Part shown: positions 1-8,848 of the stretch, one piece after another
Position numbering within the stretch: position 1 is the first letter of the stretch
Layout of the letters: each line of letters starts with the position of its first letter
NCBI GenBank assembly: GCA_959604655.1
Contig: CAUHCL010000032.1
Span: 1 to 17,503, forward strand
Origin: an uncultured Alistipes sp.
GTDB taxonomy: Bacteria > Bacteroidota > Bacteroidia > Bacteroidales > Rikenellaceae
Reading direction: 5' to 3'
DNA length: 17,503 nt
Program-made: the position numbers and the translations under genes
Notes under the pieces: generated by a model
Database searches by the model: none
The model's input: the letters and a program-made list of their open reading frames with translations, nothing else
What the model was told of the DNA's origin: nothing

Positions 1-54
1 GCCGCCCCCTCGCGGCGGACTGCTGTCGCATTCCTGCCGCCGTCGGCGAACAGC
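1..54 (-). repeat. GC-rich dispersed repeat, copy A
   Basis: Read on the minus strand, this segment contains two blocks also found in order and orientation at 7387-7453 on the plus strand: an 18-base block (GCTGTTCGCCGACGGCGG, complement of 37-54) and a second block beginning GCAGTCCGCCGCG followed closely by GGGGCGGC. The blocks are 13 nt apart here and 26 nt apart in the other copy. A short echo (GCGAACAGC) lies at 213-221. The segment sits at the window edge, so its full length is unknown. It is probably a small non-autonomous intergenic repeat; I do not recognise a named family. Confidence 0.5.
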
Positions 55-135
55 ATAAAGCATCATGATAATGCAACTCTTCAAAGTCGTTCGGGCCGCA
101 AGATACCGCCTGAACAACTGCGCCGCAGAGCGGCG

Positions 136-187
136 TTATCTTCGGCGGCTCGCGCTTTAACGCGACCCCCGCAGCCGCCGAAGATAA
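136..187. repeat. Perfect 15-bp inverted repeat (hairpin/cruciform)
   Basis: Arms at 136-150 (TTATCTTCGGCGGCT) and 173-187 are perfect reverse complements separated by 22 nt. Inside the loop, CGCG at 151-154 can pair with CGCG at 161-164. The element lies beyond the rhamnosidase terminator in an otherwise non-coding stretch (1-291). It could be a terminator for a gene beyond the left edge, a MITE-like end pair or a REP-type palindrome. It lacks a clear T-tract on either strand. Confidence 0.5.
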
Positions 188-244
188 ATATCATACCCGC
201 ACACCCCCGTCTGCGAACAGCAGCCGTCGGACCCGCAAACACGA

Positions 245-268
245 CGGCCCCGCACGAAAGCGGGGCCG
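245..268 (-). terminator. Terminator after the rhamnosidase gene
   Basis: A perfect 9-bp GC-rich stem (245-253 with 260-268) closes a 6-nt loop. It begins 24 nt past the stop codon of the leftward rhamnosidase gene. On the minus strand the stem is followed by a weak T-rich tail (TCGTGTTTG). Stem quality and position support an intrinsic terminator; the tail is poorer than in classical examples. Confidence 0.6.
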
Positions 269-291
269 CCGAAACTGCAAACGTGCGGATA

Positions 292-2973
292 CTATTTCGC
301 CGCCTCGAATCGGTAAGTTCCCGAGCCGACCTTAACCTTCGTGTAGCCGTCGGCATGGCCGTCGCAGACGACATCCGCGGCGTCGGCCAGAGGCGCGCCG
401 TCGAGGGTGACCCTATCGGCCGACGACGAGGGCACGTAGATCTCGGCCGTGGTGTTGACGGGTATGGTCACTTCGAGCGTGAACACGCCGTTCTCGTCAT
501 GCCACTCGGCCGCCGCACGCCCGTAAGGGGTGTTCTGCTCGGCCTTCATCGAGGTGAAGCCGCCGCCCGCATGCGGTTTCACGGCTATGGTCTTGAAGCC
601 CGCCGAGGTCTCGCGCAGGCCCGCGGCGTCGCGGTAGAGCCAGTCGCCGATGGCGCCATACGAGTAGTGGTTGAACGAGTTCATGCCGTTATCGGGTATG
701 GTGCGGTCGGGCATCATCGAGTTCCAGCGCTCCCAAATGGTGGTGGCGCCCATCGTCACGGGATAGAGCCAGCTCGGGTACTGCTGCCGCAGCAGGAGCT
801 TGTAGGCCAGATCGTTGTATCCGTTCTCGGTAAGCACGTGGCAGATGTAGGGCGTTCCGAGGAATCCCGTGGTGATGTGTCCGTAGTGGTTCACCCGCTC
901 GGCAAGATGCGCGGCGGCCTTGGCCTTCATCCCGTCGTCGGGCAGCATGTCGAAATTGAGCGCCAGCACGTAGGCCGTCTGCGTGGCCGACACTAAATAT
1001 CCCGCGGGAGTGAGGTAGGCGTTGCGGAAAGCCTCCTTCACCTTGCGCGTCAGGTCGGCGTACTTCTCCGCGTCGTCGTCCTTGCCCAGAACCGCGGCGG
1101 CCTTCGACATGATGTCGGCCGAGTTGGCGAAGAAACACTGCTGTATGAGGGGACGGTAAGTCACGGCCGAATCGCCCGCGCAGTCGTTGTCGACGCTGTA
1201 AAAGAGCCAGTCGCCGTAGTGCCAGCCCACATTCCACAGATAGTCGTTGCTCTGGGCGGCCATGCAGTCGACCCACGCCTTCATGCTCTCGTACTGGTTT
1301 TCGAGTATGCGCTTGTCGCCGTAGGCCATGTAGTGCTGCCACGGAACGATCACCGCCACGTCGGCCCAGCCCACGTGGCCCGCGCCCGTCAGCCCCTCGA
1401 TGTGGGGCACCACATCGGTCACCTGACCGTCGGGCTTCTGGTCGGCAGCCACATCGCCGAGCCATTTGCGGAAGAAGTTCTGCACGTCGCGGTTGAACGT
1501 CGCGGTGCGGAAGAAGACCTGGGCGTCGCCCGTCCAGCCCAGACGCTCGTCGCGCTGCGGGCAGTCGGTGGGCACGTCGACGAAGTTGCCGCGCAGACCC
1601 CACTGTATGTTGCTCTGGAGTCGGTTCACCAGCTCGTTCGACGAGGTGAAGTCGCCGTTCTCGTTTATGTCCGAGAATATCACCGCCGCCTTGAAGTCGT
1701 CGGGATCGAGTTCGCCCTCGATGCCCTCGACCTTGAGGTAGCGGAATCCGTAGAACACGAACGTCGGTTCGAATCGGTCGTCGCCGCCGCTGCAAATGTA
1801 ACGGCTCTGCGCCTTGGCCGAGCGCAGGTTGACGGTGTAGAAGTTACCCTTCTCGTCGAGCACCTCGGCGTGCGATATGACGATCTCCTGCCCCGCCTTG
1901 CCCTTCACGGTAACTATCTCGCGGCCCACGAGGTTCTGCCCGAAGTCGAGGACCTTCTCGCCCGCGGGGGTGGTTATCACCGCCACGGGGCTCTTGATCT
2001 CGTGCGTGACGACGGGTTCGCTGTCGCTGCCCAGCAGATTCCCCTTGCCGTAGTCGGCCACACGTACGGCCGCCCACGCCGAGTCGTCGAATCCCGCGGC
2101 GTTCCAGCCCTGCTTGCGCAGGCGCAGGTCGACCGTCTCGCCGTCGTACATCTCCGAGTGGACGATCTCGCCCGTCGACGACCGCCATGTGCCGTCGGTG
2201 GCGATCACCTCGCGCGAACCGTCGGTGTAGGTCACCACGATCTGCGCCAGCGCGCCGAGCCTGCCCGATTCGTACATTTGGTGTTCGCCGCTCGTCCAGC
2301 CCATGCGGCTGAGGTACCATCCCTCGCCGACCATGATGCCGAAGGCGTTCTCGCCGCGCGCGAGCATGTCGGCTACGTCGTATGTCCTGTATTGCAGGCG
2401 TTTGTCGTAGGTGGTCCACCCGGGGGCAAAGTGCTCGTCGCCGATCTTTCGGCCGTTGATGTAGGCCTCGAACATGCCGTGCGCGGTGATGTAGGCCACG
2501 GCCGACGCCACGGGCTTCTTCAGCGCGAACGACTTGCGGAACAGCGGAGCGGCATCGGTCGGCTCCTGCTGCTCGATCCACTGCGCCGTGAAATCGTCGA
2601 TCGAGAAGAGCCCCGTGAGCCATGTGGCGCGTGCACTCCACTTCGAAGAGCGGCCGCGGTTGTCCCACACGCGCACCTGCCAGTGGTAGCGCGTACCCGA
2701 CTTAAGCTCGCCGCCGTAGGGCACGGCGACGGAGTTGTCCGACTCCACACGGCCCGAGCTCCACACGGGCTTGCGGCCCTCGAACACGCGTATCTCGTAT
2801 GCCGTCTGCACGACGTTGCGTCCGTCGCTCGCGAGCACCCAGCTGAAAACGGGGTCGGGATCGGTGACTCCCGAAGGATCGGTCATGTGATTTACTTTCA
2901 ACGAAGTCACGTTCAGCTGCGCCGCGGCGGGCAGCCACAGAAACAGCGTCGCCAATAACAACAATCGTTTCAT
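292..2973 (-). CDS. Exported alpha-L-rhamnosidase, GH78 family
   Basis: This 893-residue protein probably hydrolyses terminal alpha-L-rhamnose from plant glycans or glycosides in the periplasm or at the cell surface. A signal peptide (MKRLLLLATLFLWLPAAAQ, about residues 1-19) is followed by the usual GH78 order: an Ig-like N-terminal domain (about 20-125), beta-sandwich carbohydrate-binding-like domains (about 130-430), an (alpha/alpha)6 barrel (about 440-790) and a C-terminal beta domain. The diagnostic barrel motif DCPQRDERLGWTGDA is at 470-484 and contains the acidic residues expected for the general acid. TTIWERW (744-750) carries Glu748, the likely base. Length is normal for the family and no active-site loss is visible. 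There is no SusC/SusD pair or regulator in the window, so it is not part of a visible polysaccharide utilisation locus. The nearby SGNH hydrolase could be a functional partner, which is inference. A terminator follows and a Bacteroidetes -7 element precedes it. Confidence 0.95.
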   Translation of the reverse strand: MKRLLLLATLFLWLPAAAQLNVTSLKVNHMTDPSGVTDPDPVFSWVLASDGRNVVQTAYEIRVFEGRKPVWSSGRVESDNSVAVPYGGELKSGTRYHWQVRVWDNRGRSSKWSARATWLTGLFSIDDFTAQWIEQQEPTDAAPLFRKSFALKKPVASAVAYITAHGMFEAYINGRKIGDEHFAPGWTTYDKRLQYRTYDVADMLARGENAFGIMVGEGWYLSRMGWTSGEHQMYESGRLGALAQIVVTYTDGSREVIATDGTWRSSTGEIVHSEMYDGETVDLRLRKQGWNAAGFDDSAWAAVRVADYGKGNLLGSDSEPVVTHEIKSPVAVITTPAGEKVLDFGQNLVGREIVTVKGKAGQEIVISHAEVLDEKGNFYTVNLRSAKAQSRYICSGGDDRFEPTFVFYGFRYLKVEGIEGELDPDDFKAAVIFSDINENGDFTSSNELVNRLQSNIQWGLRGNFVDVPTDCPQRDERLGWTGDAQVFFRTATFNRDVQNFFRKWLGDVAADQKPDGQVTDVVPHIEGLTGAGHVGWADVAVIVPWQHYMAYGDKRILENQYESMKAWVDCMAAQSNDYLWNVGWHYGDWLFYSVDNDCAGDSAVTYRPLIQQCFFANSADIMSKAAAVLGKDDDAEKYADLTRKVKEAFRNAYLTPAGYLVSATQTAYVLALNFDMLPDDGMKAKAAAHLAERVNHYGHITTGFLGTPYICHVLTENGYNDLAYKLLLRQQYPSWLYPVTMGATTIWERWNSMMPDRTIPDNGMNSFNHYSYGAIGDWLYRDAAGLRETSAGFKTIAVKPHAGGGFTSMKAEQNTPYGRAAAEWHDENGVFTLEVTIPVNTTAEIYVPSSSADRVTLDGAPLADAADVVCDGHADGYTKVKVGSGTYRFEAAK

Positions 2974-3051
2974 AATGGTATCTTTTTTCAGGTTAGTCTA
3001 CTCCGCCGACCGCGGGCATGCCGATCGGGTGCGGCCGCAATGAGCCGTTTA

Positions 3052-3059
3052 CAAAAATA
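3052..3059 (-). promoter_or_regulatory. -7 element of the rhamnosidase promoter
   Basis: The minus strand reads TATTTTTG here, an exact match to the Bacteroidetes primary-sigma -7 consensus TAnnTTTG. It lies 78 bp upstream of the rhamnosidase ATG, implying a leader of roughly 70 nt. No convincing TTTG -33 element is found at the usual distance, so confidence is moderate. Confidence 0.5.
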
Positions 3060-3120
3060 GTCATTTTTTCGGGGACCTTTGTCTGCGCGTTGATCTTTTC
3101 GCTTCACGCAATGACACAAA

Positions 3121-3147
3121 CGGCGGATGCCCCGAAGGCACCCGCCG
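3121..3147 (-). terminator. Terminator after rpoN
   Basis: Arms 3121-3131 and 3137-3147 form an 11-bp stem with a single G/A (wobble-type) position around a 5-nt loop. On the minus strand it lies about 55 nt past the rpoN stop and is followed by TTTGTGTCATT. It separates rpoN from the rhamnosidase gene, which has its own promoter element downstream. Confidence 0.65.
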
Positions 3148-3202
3148 CATTCCGACGCATCGCAGCCGCCCTGCCGCCGCAGCGGGCACAGAGCGGGCCG
3201 CG

Positions 3203-4618
3203 TCATATCTGTTTCCGCAGCCGCGCGACGGGGATGTCGAGCATCTCGCGGTACTTGGCCACGGTGCGCCGCGCTATGCAGTAGCCCTTGGCGTTGAGTA
3301 TGTTCATCAGGGTCTCGTCGGTGAGGGGGTGGCGCTTGTCTTCCTCGTCGATGCAGGTCTGGAGCAGATTCTTGATCTCGTAGCTCGATACGATCTCGCC
3401 GCTCTCGGTCTGCATGGCCTCCGAAAAGAGCGACTTGAGCAGTATGATCCCGAAATGGGTCTGGGCATACTTGCTGTTCACCACGCGCGATATGGTCGAC
3501 ACGTCGAGCCCCGTGCGGTCGGCTATGTCCTTCAGGATCATGGGCCGCAGCTTGCTCTTGTCGCCGTCCTTGAAATACTCCTTCTGAAAATTCAGTATCT
3601 CCTGCATGGTGCGCATCAGCGTGTCGTGGCGCTGCTTGATGGCCGATATGAACCACTTGGCCGAGTCGATCTTGCTCTTGACGAACTGCACGGCCTCGCG
3701 GTTTTTCTCCGCGACGGTGCCGTTGGACGAAACCATGTCGCGTATCATCTCCACATAGCGGCGGTTGATCTTCACCTCGGGGATGTTGTAGGAGTTGAGC
3801 GACAGCTCGAACCGCCCGTCGTGGTAGTCGATGCGGAAATCGGGTATAATATAAGGTGTGGTGTCCATCCCGCCCTCCGAATAGAGGTTCCCGGGCTTGG
3901 GCGACAGACGGCGGATCTCCTCGATGGCGTCGCGGAACTCCTCCTCGCCCACACCCAAGCGCGACATGAGTTTCTCGTAATGCTTCTTGACGAACTCGTC
4001 GAAATACGACGTCACGATCTTGCGCGCCAGACGCTTGGCAGGCGAGTCCATGCGCCGCTGCTCCATCTGCAACAGCAGGCACTCCCGAAGGTTGCGCGCG
4101 CCTATTCCCGCAGGCTCCAATCGGTGGATTACGCCCAGCACGCGCTCCAGTTCCTCGGGCGAGGCCTCTATGCCGAGCGAAAAGGCTATGTCGTCCGACA
4201 CCGAATCCAGATCGCGCCGCAGATAGCCGTCCTCGTCGATGCTGCCCACCAAGAACTCGGCAATGCGCATGTCGCGCTCCGAGAGGTTGCGGTAGCGCAG
4301 CTGCTCGGTAAGGTACTCCTGCATCGAGCGGCCCTCGGTTATGTTGACGGGGCGCTGCTTGTCGTCCTTCGAAAAGTTGTTGATACGGCTCTTGTAACTC
4401 GGGGTGTCGTCGTCGCGGATGTAATCGTCCACCGATATCTTCTGCTCCTCCTCTTCGGATGCGGTCTCGTCCTCCTCGAGCACGATGTTGTCCTCGATCT
4501 CCTGCTTCACGCGCTGTTCGAGCTGCATCGTGGGCAGCTCCAGCAGCTTTATCATCTGTATCTGCTGCGGAGAGAGAGTCTGTTGCAGTTTCTGAATCTG
4601 ACGTTGTGAAATAGCCAT
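3203..4618 (-). CDS. rpoN: RNA polymerase sigma-54 factor RpoN
   Basis: Sigma-54 directs RNA polymerase to -24/-12 promoters and needs AAA+ enhancer-binding activators to open DNA. This 471-residue protein has the full family layout. A glutamine- and leucine-rich region I comes first (SQRQIQKLQQTLSPQQIQMIKLLELP, shown here only in part as residues 4-18, SQRQIQKLQQTLSPQ), followed by an acidic linker (about 45-62). The core-binding region is about 85-300 and the C-terminal DNA-binding region about 330-471. The RpoN box, ARRTVAKYRE, is at 449-458 and recognises the -24 element. Length is typical. No enhancer-binding protein gene is in the window. The Met start is chosen because region I follows at once. 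I could not find a TAnnTTTG promoter in the 163 bp upstream; transcription may come from its own atypical promoter or by readthrough from the SGNH gene. Confidence 0.97.
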   Translation of the reverse strand: MAISQRQIQKLQQTLSPQQIQMIKLLELPTMQLEQRVKQEIEDNIVLEEDETASEEEEQKISVDDYIRDDDTPSYKSRINNFSKDDKQRPVNITEGRSMQEYLTEQLRYRNLSERDMRIAEFLVGSIDEDGYLRRDLDSVSDDIAFSLGIEASPEELERVLGVIHRLEPAGIGARNLRECLLLQMEQRRMDSPAKRLARKIVTSYFDEFVKKHYEKLMSRLGVGEEEFRDAIEEIRRLSPKPGNLYSEGGMDTTPYIIPDFRIDYHDGRFELSLNSYNIPEVKINRRYVEMIRDMVSSNGTVAEKNREAVQFVKSKIDSAKWFISAIKQRHDTLMRTMQEILNFQKEYFKDGDKSKLRPMILKDIADRTGLDVSTISRVVNSKYAQTHFGIILLKSLFSEAMQTESGEIVSSYEIKNLLQTCIDEEDKRHPLTDETLMNILNAKGYCIARRTVAKYREMLDIPVARLRKQI

Positions 4619-4715
4619 TGCGTTACATTTTTAGCTGTTATACACTTCCACATTCGACAGGTCTCTTCGGGAACCCGGCATCCGTCTCGGACCGACGCCG
4701 TTTCGGGTATTATCG

Positions 4716-4731
4716 CGCCGCCTGCGCGGCG
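4716..4731 (-). terminator. Possible weak terminator after the SGNH hydrolase gene
   Basis: A 6-bp GC stem (4716-4721 with 4726-4731) with a 4-nt loop is followed on the minus strand by GATAATACCC. The stem is short and there is no T-run, so readthrough into rpoN is plausible. Confidence 0.25.
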
Positions 4732-4781
4732 GCATCCGTCGGGAAGGGGCGGAAGAGGGTGCCTCCGCCGCATGCCGACGA

Positions 4782-5552
4782 TCAACGGTCGCGGTCGTCC
4801 ACCGCACGCACTATCGCCCGCGCCCAACGTTTGGCCAGCTTGCGCGCGCCCGCCTCGTTGGGATGCAGGTAGAATACTCCCGCATTGCCGTTCTCGGGAA
4901 AACACAGTTTGCGGTGATTATCGCGGAAATAGTCGAAACTCTTGAAATCGCCCAGATATATGTCGTCATTGTTGTCGACCAGATCGATCAACACGTTGGC
5001 ATAGCCCAGCAGGCGTTTCTGACCCGCCACCAGATACATGGCCCCGTTGTAGGTGTTGGGGCTGTACCATATCGGGCGCTGGAGCACGAAGATCGCGCCG
5101 GGGCACATCTCGCGCAGGCGGCCTATGATGGTCAGCAGGTTGCGCTTGTAGTCCTCGTTCGACACGGGTGCACCGAGCGGACCCGACGAAGCCGAGTCGT
5201 TGGTACCGAGCATGATCGAAAAGACGATGGGTTCGTAACTCAGGGCCTGCAACTCGCCGACGGCCTGCTCCACGCGCCTGAAATCGGCAGCGCGTTCGGG
5301 CAGGAAATCCACCGTCGTGGCGCCCGAGCGGCCGCAGTTGCGGAAATTGACGTCGACCCCGAGCATGCGGCCCGCGTATTCGGCGGCGAACACGGGAGGT
5401 GCGGTCTTGGCCTTGTCGGCGTGGAGCGCGCCCTCGGTGATGCTGTTGCCTATGAACACGAGGTTGCACGTCCCCGACGCGCGTTTCCGCGCCGAAACGC
5501 TCCCCGAGCCCGCAAGGCAGGCAAGCAGGATGAACAATATCAGTCTCTTCAT
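4782..5552 (-). CDS. Exported SGNH/GDSL-family hydrolase (probable carbohydrate esterase)
   Basis: This 256-residue protein belongs to the SGNH hydrolases, which include acetylesterases acting on polysaccharide side groups. I chose the start at 5552 because MKRLILFILLACLAG is a good signal sequence; an in-frame Met 17 codons upstream would bury it. LLAC (9-12) could instead act as a short lipobox. Block I is FIGNSITEG with nucleophile Ser37, block II is NCGRSG with Gly74, block III is LGTND with Asn118, and block V is YLHPNEAG with His230. The Asp usually three residues before the block V His is Phe here, so the third triad member is uncertain. It sits between asnS and rpoN, 260 bp from asnS, and may have an independent promoter that I could not define. 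The substrate is unknown; a link to the nearby rhamnosidase (deacetylation of pectic or other glycans) is inference. Confidence 0.85.
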   Translation of the reverse strand: MKRLILFILLACLAGSGSVSARKRASGTCNLVFIGNSITEGALHADKAKTAPPVFAAEYAGRMLGVDVNFRNCGRSGATTVDFLPERAADFRRVEQAVGELQALSYEPIVFSIMLGTNDSASSGPLGAPVSNEDYKRNLLTIIGRLREMCPGAIFVLQRPIWYSPNTYNGAMYLVAGQKRLLGYANVLIDLVDNNDDIYLGDFKSFDYFRDNHRKLCFPENGNAGVFYLHPNEAGARKLAKRWARAIVRAVDDRDR

Positions 5553-5741
5553 ATCAAGCAATTTATATTTCAAAGCACCGACGTCACGATGCCGTAAAAC
5601 CAAATCCGACGGACGTCGCTTGCGGCCCGCGGCCGCATTTACAAATCTGACCCTCCCCTAAACTGCGTTCGGCAGGCGAGAGCAATCACGCTTGCGCAGA
5701 TTGCCGAGCCGCCACAGCAGAAGCGGAACTTTGTTTCGCAA

Positions 5742-5781
5742 TCCCCTCCTCGGGAGGGGACTTCGGTCGCTGCGCTCCTAA
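5742..5781 (-). terminator. asnS terminator hairpin within a dispersed-type palindrome
   Basis: TCCCCTCC (5742-5749) and GGAGGGGA (5753-5760) are perfect 8-bp arms around a 3-nt loop. They lie about 55-70 nt past the asnS stop on the minus strand. The adjoining ACTTCGGTCGCTGCGCTCC (5760-5778) resembles part of the leader repeat at 7404-7436. The hairpin could end asnS transcription, although the minus-strand tail (TTGCGAAAC) has no T-run. The remaining intergenic sequence to 5553 shows nothing else I can name. Confidence 0.45.
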
Positions 5782-5812
5782 TTGCGTATAATCGCCGTCT
5801 CTTAAATTCTCG

Positions 5813-7201
<1,389 letters not shown>

Positions 7202-7278
7202 GTCAAGTCCTTTCTTTCGTCAAAAATTAACTTTGCAGCCCTGCGGAGCACCCTGCGCCCGCCGCCGCTATCAATCCA

Positions 7279-7310
7279 CAAAGATAGGCAATTATTTGCT
7301 ATTTGTCAAA
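7279..7310 (-). promoter_or_regulatory. asnS promoter (Bacteroidetes type)
   Basis: On the minus strand a TTTG -33 element (7307-7310) and a TATCTTTG -7 element (7279-7286, exact TAnnTTTG) are separated by 20 nt. Transcription should begin near 7272, giving a leader of about 70 nt. The -33 element overlaps the divergent promoter's spacer. Confidence 0.75.
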
Positions 7311-7325
7311 AAAAAAGTACCTTTG
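7295..7325 (+). promoter_or_regulatory. Promoter of the GH2-like/rlmH transcription unit
   Basis: A TTTG -33 element (7295-7298) and a TACCTTTG -7 element (7318-7325, exact TAnnTTTG) are separated by exactly 19 nt, the usual Bacteroidetes spacing. Nine consecutive A residues (7308-7316) fill the spacer next to the -7 box. The start point should be near 7332, leaving a long leader of about 190 nt before the first gene. Confidence 0.75.
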
Positions 7326-7386
7326 CAAACGGTAGCCGACACCGCGAAGCGGCCGACGGACGCAAGCGGGCGACACCGCCTCGGAC

Positions 7387-7453
7387 GCTGTTCGCCGACG
7401 GCGGAGGACGCAGGCGAGCGCGAGCGAGTTGCAGTCCGCCGCGGTGGGGCGGC
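7387..7453 (+). repeat. GC-rich dispersed repeat, copy B
   Basis: This copy shares an 18-base block (7387-7404) and a second GC block (7431-7453) with the left window edge (1-54, opposite orientation). The middle is 13 nt longer here and contains GCGAGCGCGAGCGAG. It lies inside the predicted leader of the GH2-like gene and would be transcribed. Confidence 0.5.
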
Positions 7454-7462
7454 GGCGAACTG

Positions 7463-7484
7463 TCGATATCGCATGCGATATCGA
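7463..7484. promoter_or_regulatory. 22-bp perfect palindrome in the leader
   Basis: The sequence from 7463 to 7484 equals its own reverse complement, centred on GCATGC with GATATCG/CGATATC arms. It lies 38 bp before the GH2-like start codon and downstream of the promoter. It could be a dimeric operator or an RNA hairpin near the translation start. No regulator is encoded nearby. Confidence 0.4.
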
Positions 7485-7521
7485 TATTAAAGAGACGACT
7501 AAAAATATAAGATACGCTCTT

Positions 7522-8829
7522 ATGAAACGATTGATTCTTGCGGGGGCAACCCTGCTTACTATACTGGCGGCCGAGGCCCAGGGGCCGCGCGTGTGGCGTT
7601 CGGAGTTTCTGACCTACGACAAGCGTGAGGACGCCGCGGCCGACAAACGCGACGCCACGGCGGGTTACATGGCCTTCAAGCCGCAGCGCGTAGCCGTCGC
7701 GGGCGGCGAGGCGCGCTTCGTGCAGAAGGTGGAGATCGACGCGACGATGAACGACTACAACATCTTCTTCCACATCGAGAACACGGGCATGGCCTACACG
7801 CTGTTCATCAACAACGAAGCCGTGGCCGAGGTCGACGACCCCTACACCCCCGCCGATTTCCTCATCTCGCCCTACATGCGTCAGGGCGTGAACGAGATCA
7901 TGGTGGGCGTACGCCCCAGCCGCACGCCGCAGCTGCACGAGAACATATTCCAGCCCGCATTCGAGCAGTTCGAGAACAGCTACATCTTCGTGCAGCGCCG
8001 TCTGGCGGTGCGCGATTTCGACATCGCGCTGGTGCCCGACAGCACACGTCAGTACGCCAAGCTGGAGCTCGACGTGGTGGTGGCCAACGACTTCAACTTC
8101 AAGGAGACCATACAGGTGGGCTTCGATATCTACAACCCCAAGGGCAAGCTGATGGAGTACAGCGTGAACGAACTGGAGGTCGAGGGCCGTTCGACCGATA
8201 CGCTGCGTTTCAATCCCGACATCTACCACGCCTACGACTTCAAGTGGGGCGACGGGCAGCCGCCGCTCTACGACGTGATGATATACGTCAAGCGCAACGG
8301 CATGCTGTGGGAGTACATCCCGCTAAAGATCGGTTTCGGCAAGACGGAGTACCGCGACGGCAAGTTCTACCGCTTCGACAACATACTGCACGTGCAGAAG
8401 AAGGAGCATTTCAACGCGTCGGACGACCGTCAGAAGACCTTCGTGGCCATCGAGCAGCTGAAGCTGCGCGGCTACAACACCCTCTGCCCCGACTATCCGC
8501 AGCCCAAGTGGTTCTACGACATGTGCGACAAGGCGGGCATGTTCGTCATCGACCGCGCCAACATCAACTCCCCCACCAACAGCAACGTCCGCTCGGTGGG
8601 CGGCACCCCCGCCAACGACCCCGCGCTGGTCGACGAGTATCTGACGCGCGTGAAGTCGATGTACTACCGTTCACGCAACCACTCGTGCGTGATAGGCTTC
8701 GCGCTGGGCGGGGCCGATTCGGGCAACGGCTACTGCATGTACAAGGCCTACGAATGGCTCAAGTCGGTGGAGAAGGAACGTCCCGTGTTCTACGAGGGCG
8801 CCGAGGGAGAGTGGAACACCGATCTGTAA
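7522..8829 (+). CDS. Exported GH2-related protein, probably catalytically inactive
   Basis: The 435-residue product starts with a signal peptide (MKRLILAGATLLTILAAEAQ, cleavage near residue 20). An N-terminal sandwich domain (about 25-165) and an immunoglobulin-like domain (about 165-275) lead into a partial TIM barrel that reads like family 2 glycosidases: LKLRGYNT, YPQPKWFYDMCDKAGMFVID (325-344), YYRSRNHSCVIGF and a final RPVFYEGA (419-427). In GH2 enzymes the strand after RDRNHPS carries LGNE, whose Glu is the acid/base. Here it reads LGGADSGNG (395-403), with no Glu. The protein also ends before the region that would carry the nucleophile Glu. The rlmH gene begins 19 bp later, so there is no downstream remnant. 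It may be a carbohydrate-binding or scaffolding pseudoenzyme; the function is unknown. The start is set by the signal peptide; an upstream in-frame extension is leader sequence. Confidence 0.75.
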   Translation: MKRLILAGATLLTILAAEAQGPRVWRSEFLTYDKREDAAADKRDATAGYMAFKPQRVAVAGGEARFVQKVEIDATMNDYNIFFHIENTGMAYTLFINNEAVAEVDDPYTPADFLISPYMRQGVNEIMVGVRPSRTPQLHENIFQPAFEQFENSYIFVQRRLAVRDFDIALVPDSTRQYAKLELDVVVANDFNFKETIQVGFDIYNPKGKLMEYSVNELEVEGRSTDTLRFNPDIYHAYDFKWGDGQPPLYDVMIYVKRNGMLWEYIPLKIGFGKTEYRDGKFYRFDNILHVQKKEHFNASDDRQKTFVAIEQLKLRGYNTLCPDYPQPKWFYDMCDKAGMFVIDRANINSPTNSNVRSVGGTPANDPALVDEYLTRVKSMYYRSRNHSCVIGFALGGADSGNGYCMYKAYEWLKSVEKERPVFYEGAEGEWNTDL

Positions 8830-8848
8830 CCTCACGCCGCGCACACGC

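Larger units (their letters stand above)
7202..7521. other. Divergent intergenic region with two interleaved promoters and a structured leader
   Basis: This 320-bp gap separates asnS (leftward) from the GH2-like gene (rightward). From left to right it contains the roughly 70-nt asnS leader, two overlapping divergent promoters (7279-7325) with a 9-base A run, and a roughly 190-nt GC-rich leader for the rightward gene. The leader carries a copy of the dispersed repeat (7387-7453) and a 22-bp perfect palindrome (7463-7484). I recognise no known riboswitch, tRNA or small RNA family in it. Confidence 0.7.

Noticed and set aside
81..374. Small leftward open frame overlapping the end of the rhamnosidase gene
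   Set aside because: It overlaps the rhamnosidase C-terminus, crosses its terminator and a hairpin, and has no protein-like features.
1219..2958. Long open frame on the plus strand opposite the rhamnosidase gene
   Set aside because: Antisense shadow typical of GC-rich DNA; composition is Arg/His/Val-rich with no recognisable domain, and the opposite strand encodes a clear GH78 enzyme.
5553..5812. Promoter for the SGNH gene (CAGATTTG and GTGCTTTG on the minus strand)
   Set aside because: Each deviates from TAnnTTTG in the TA positions, and neither has a properly placed -33 box.
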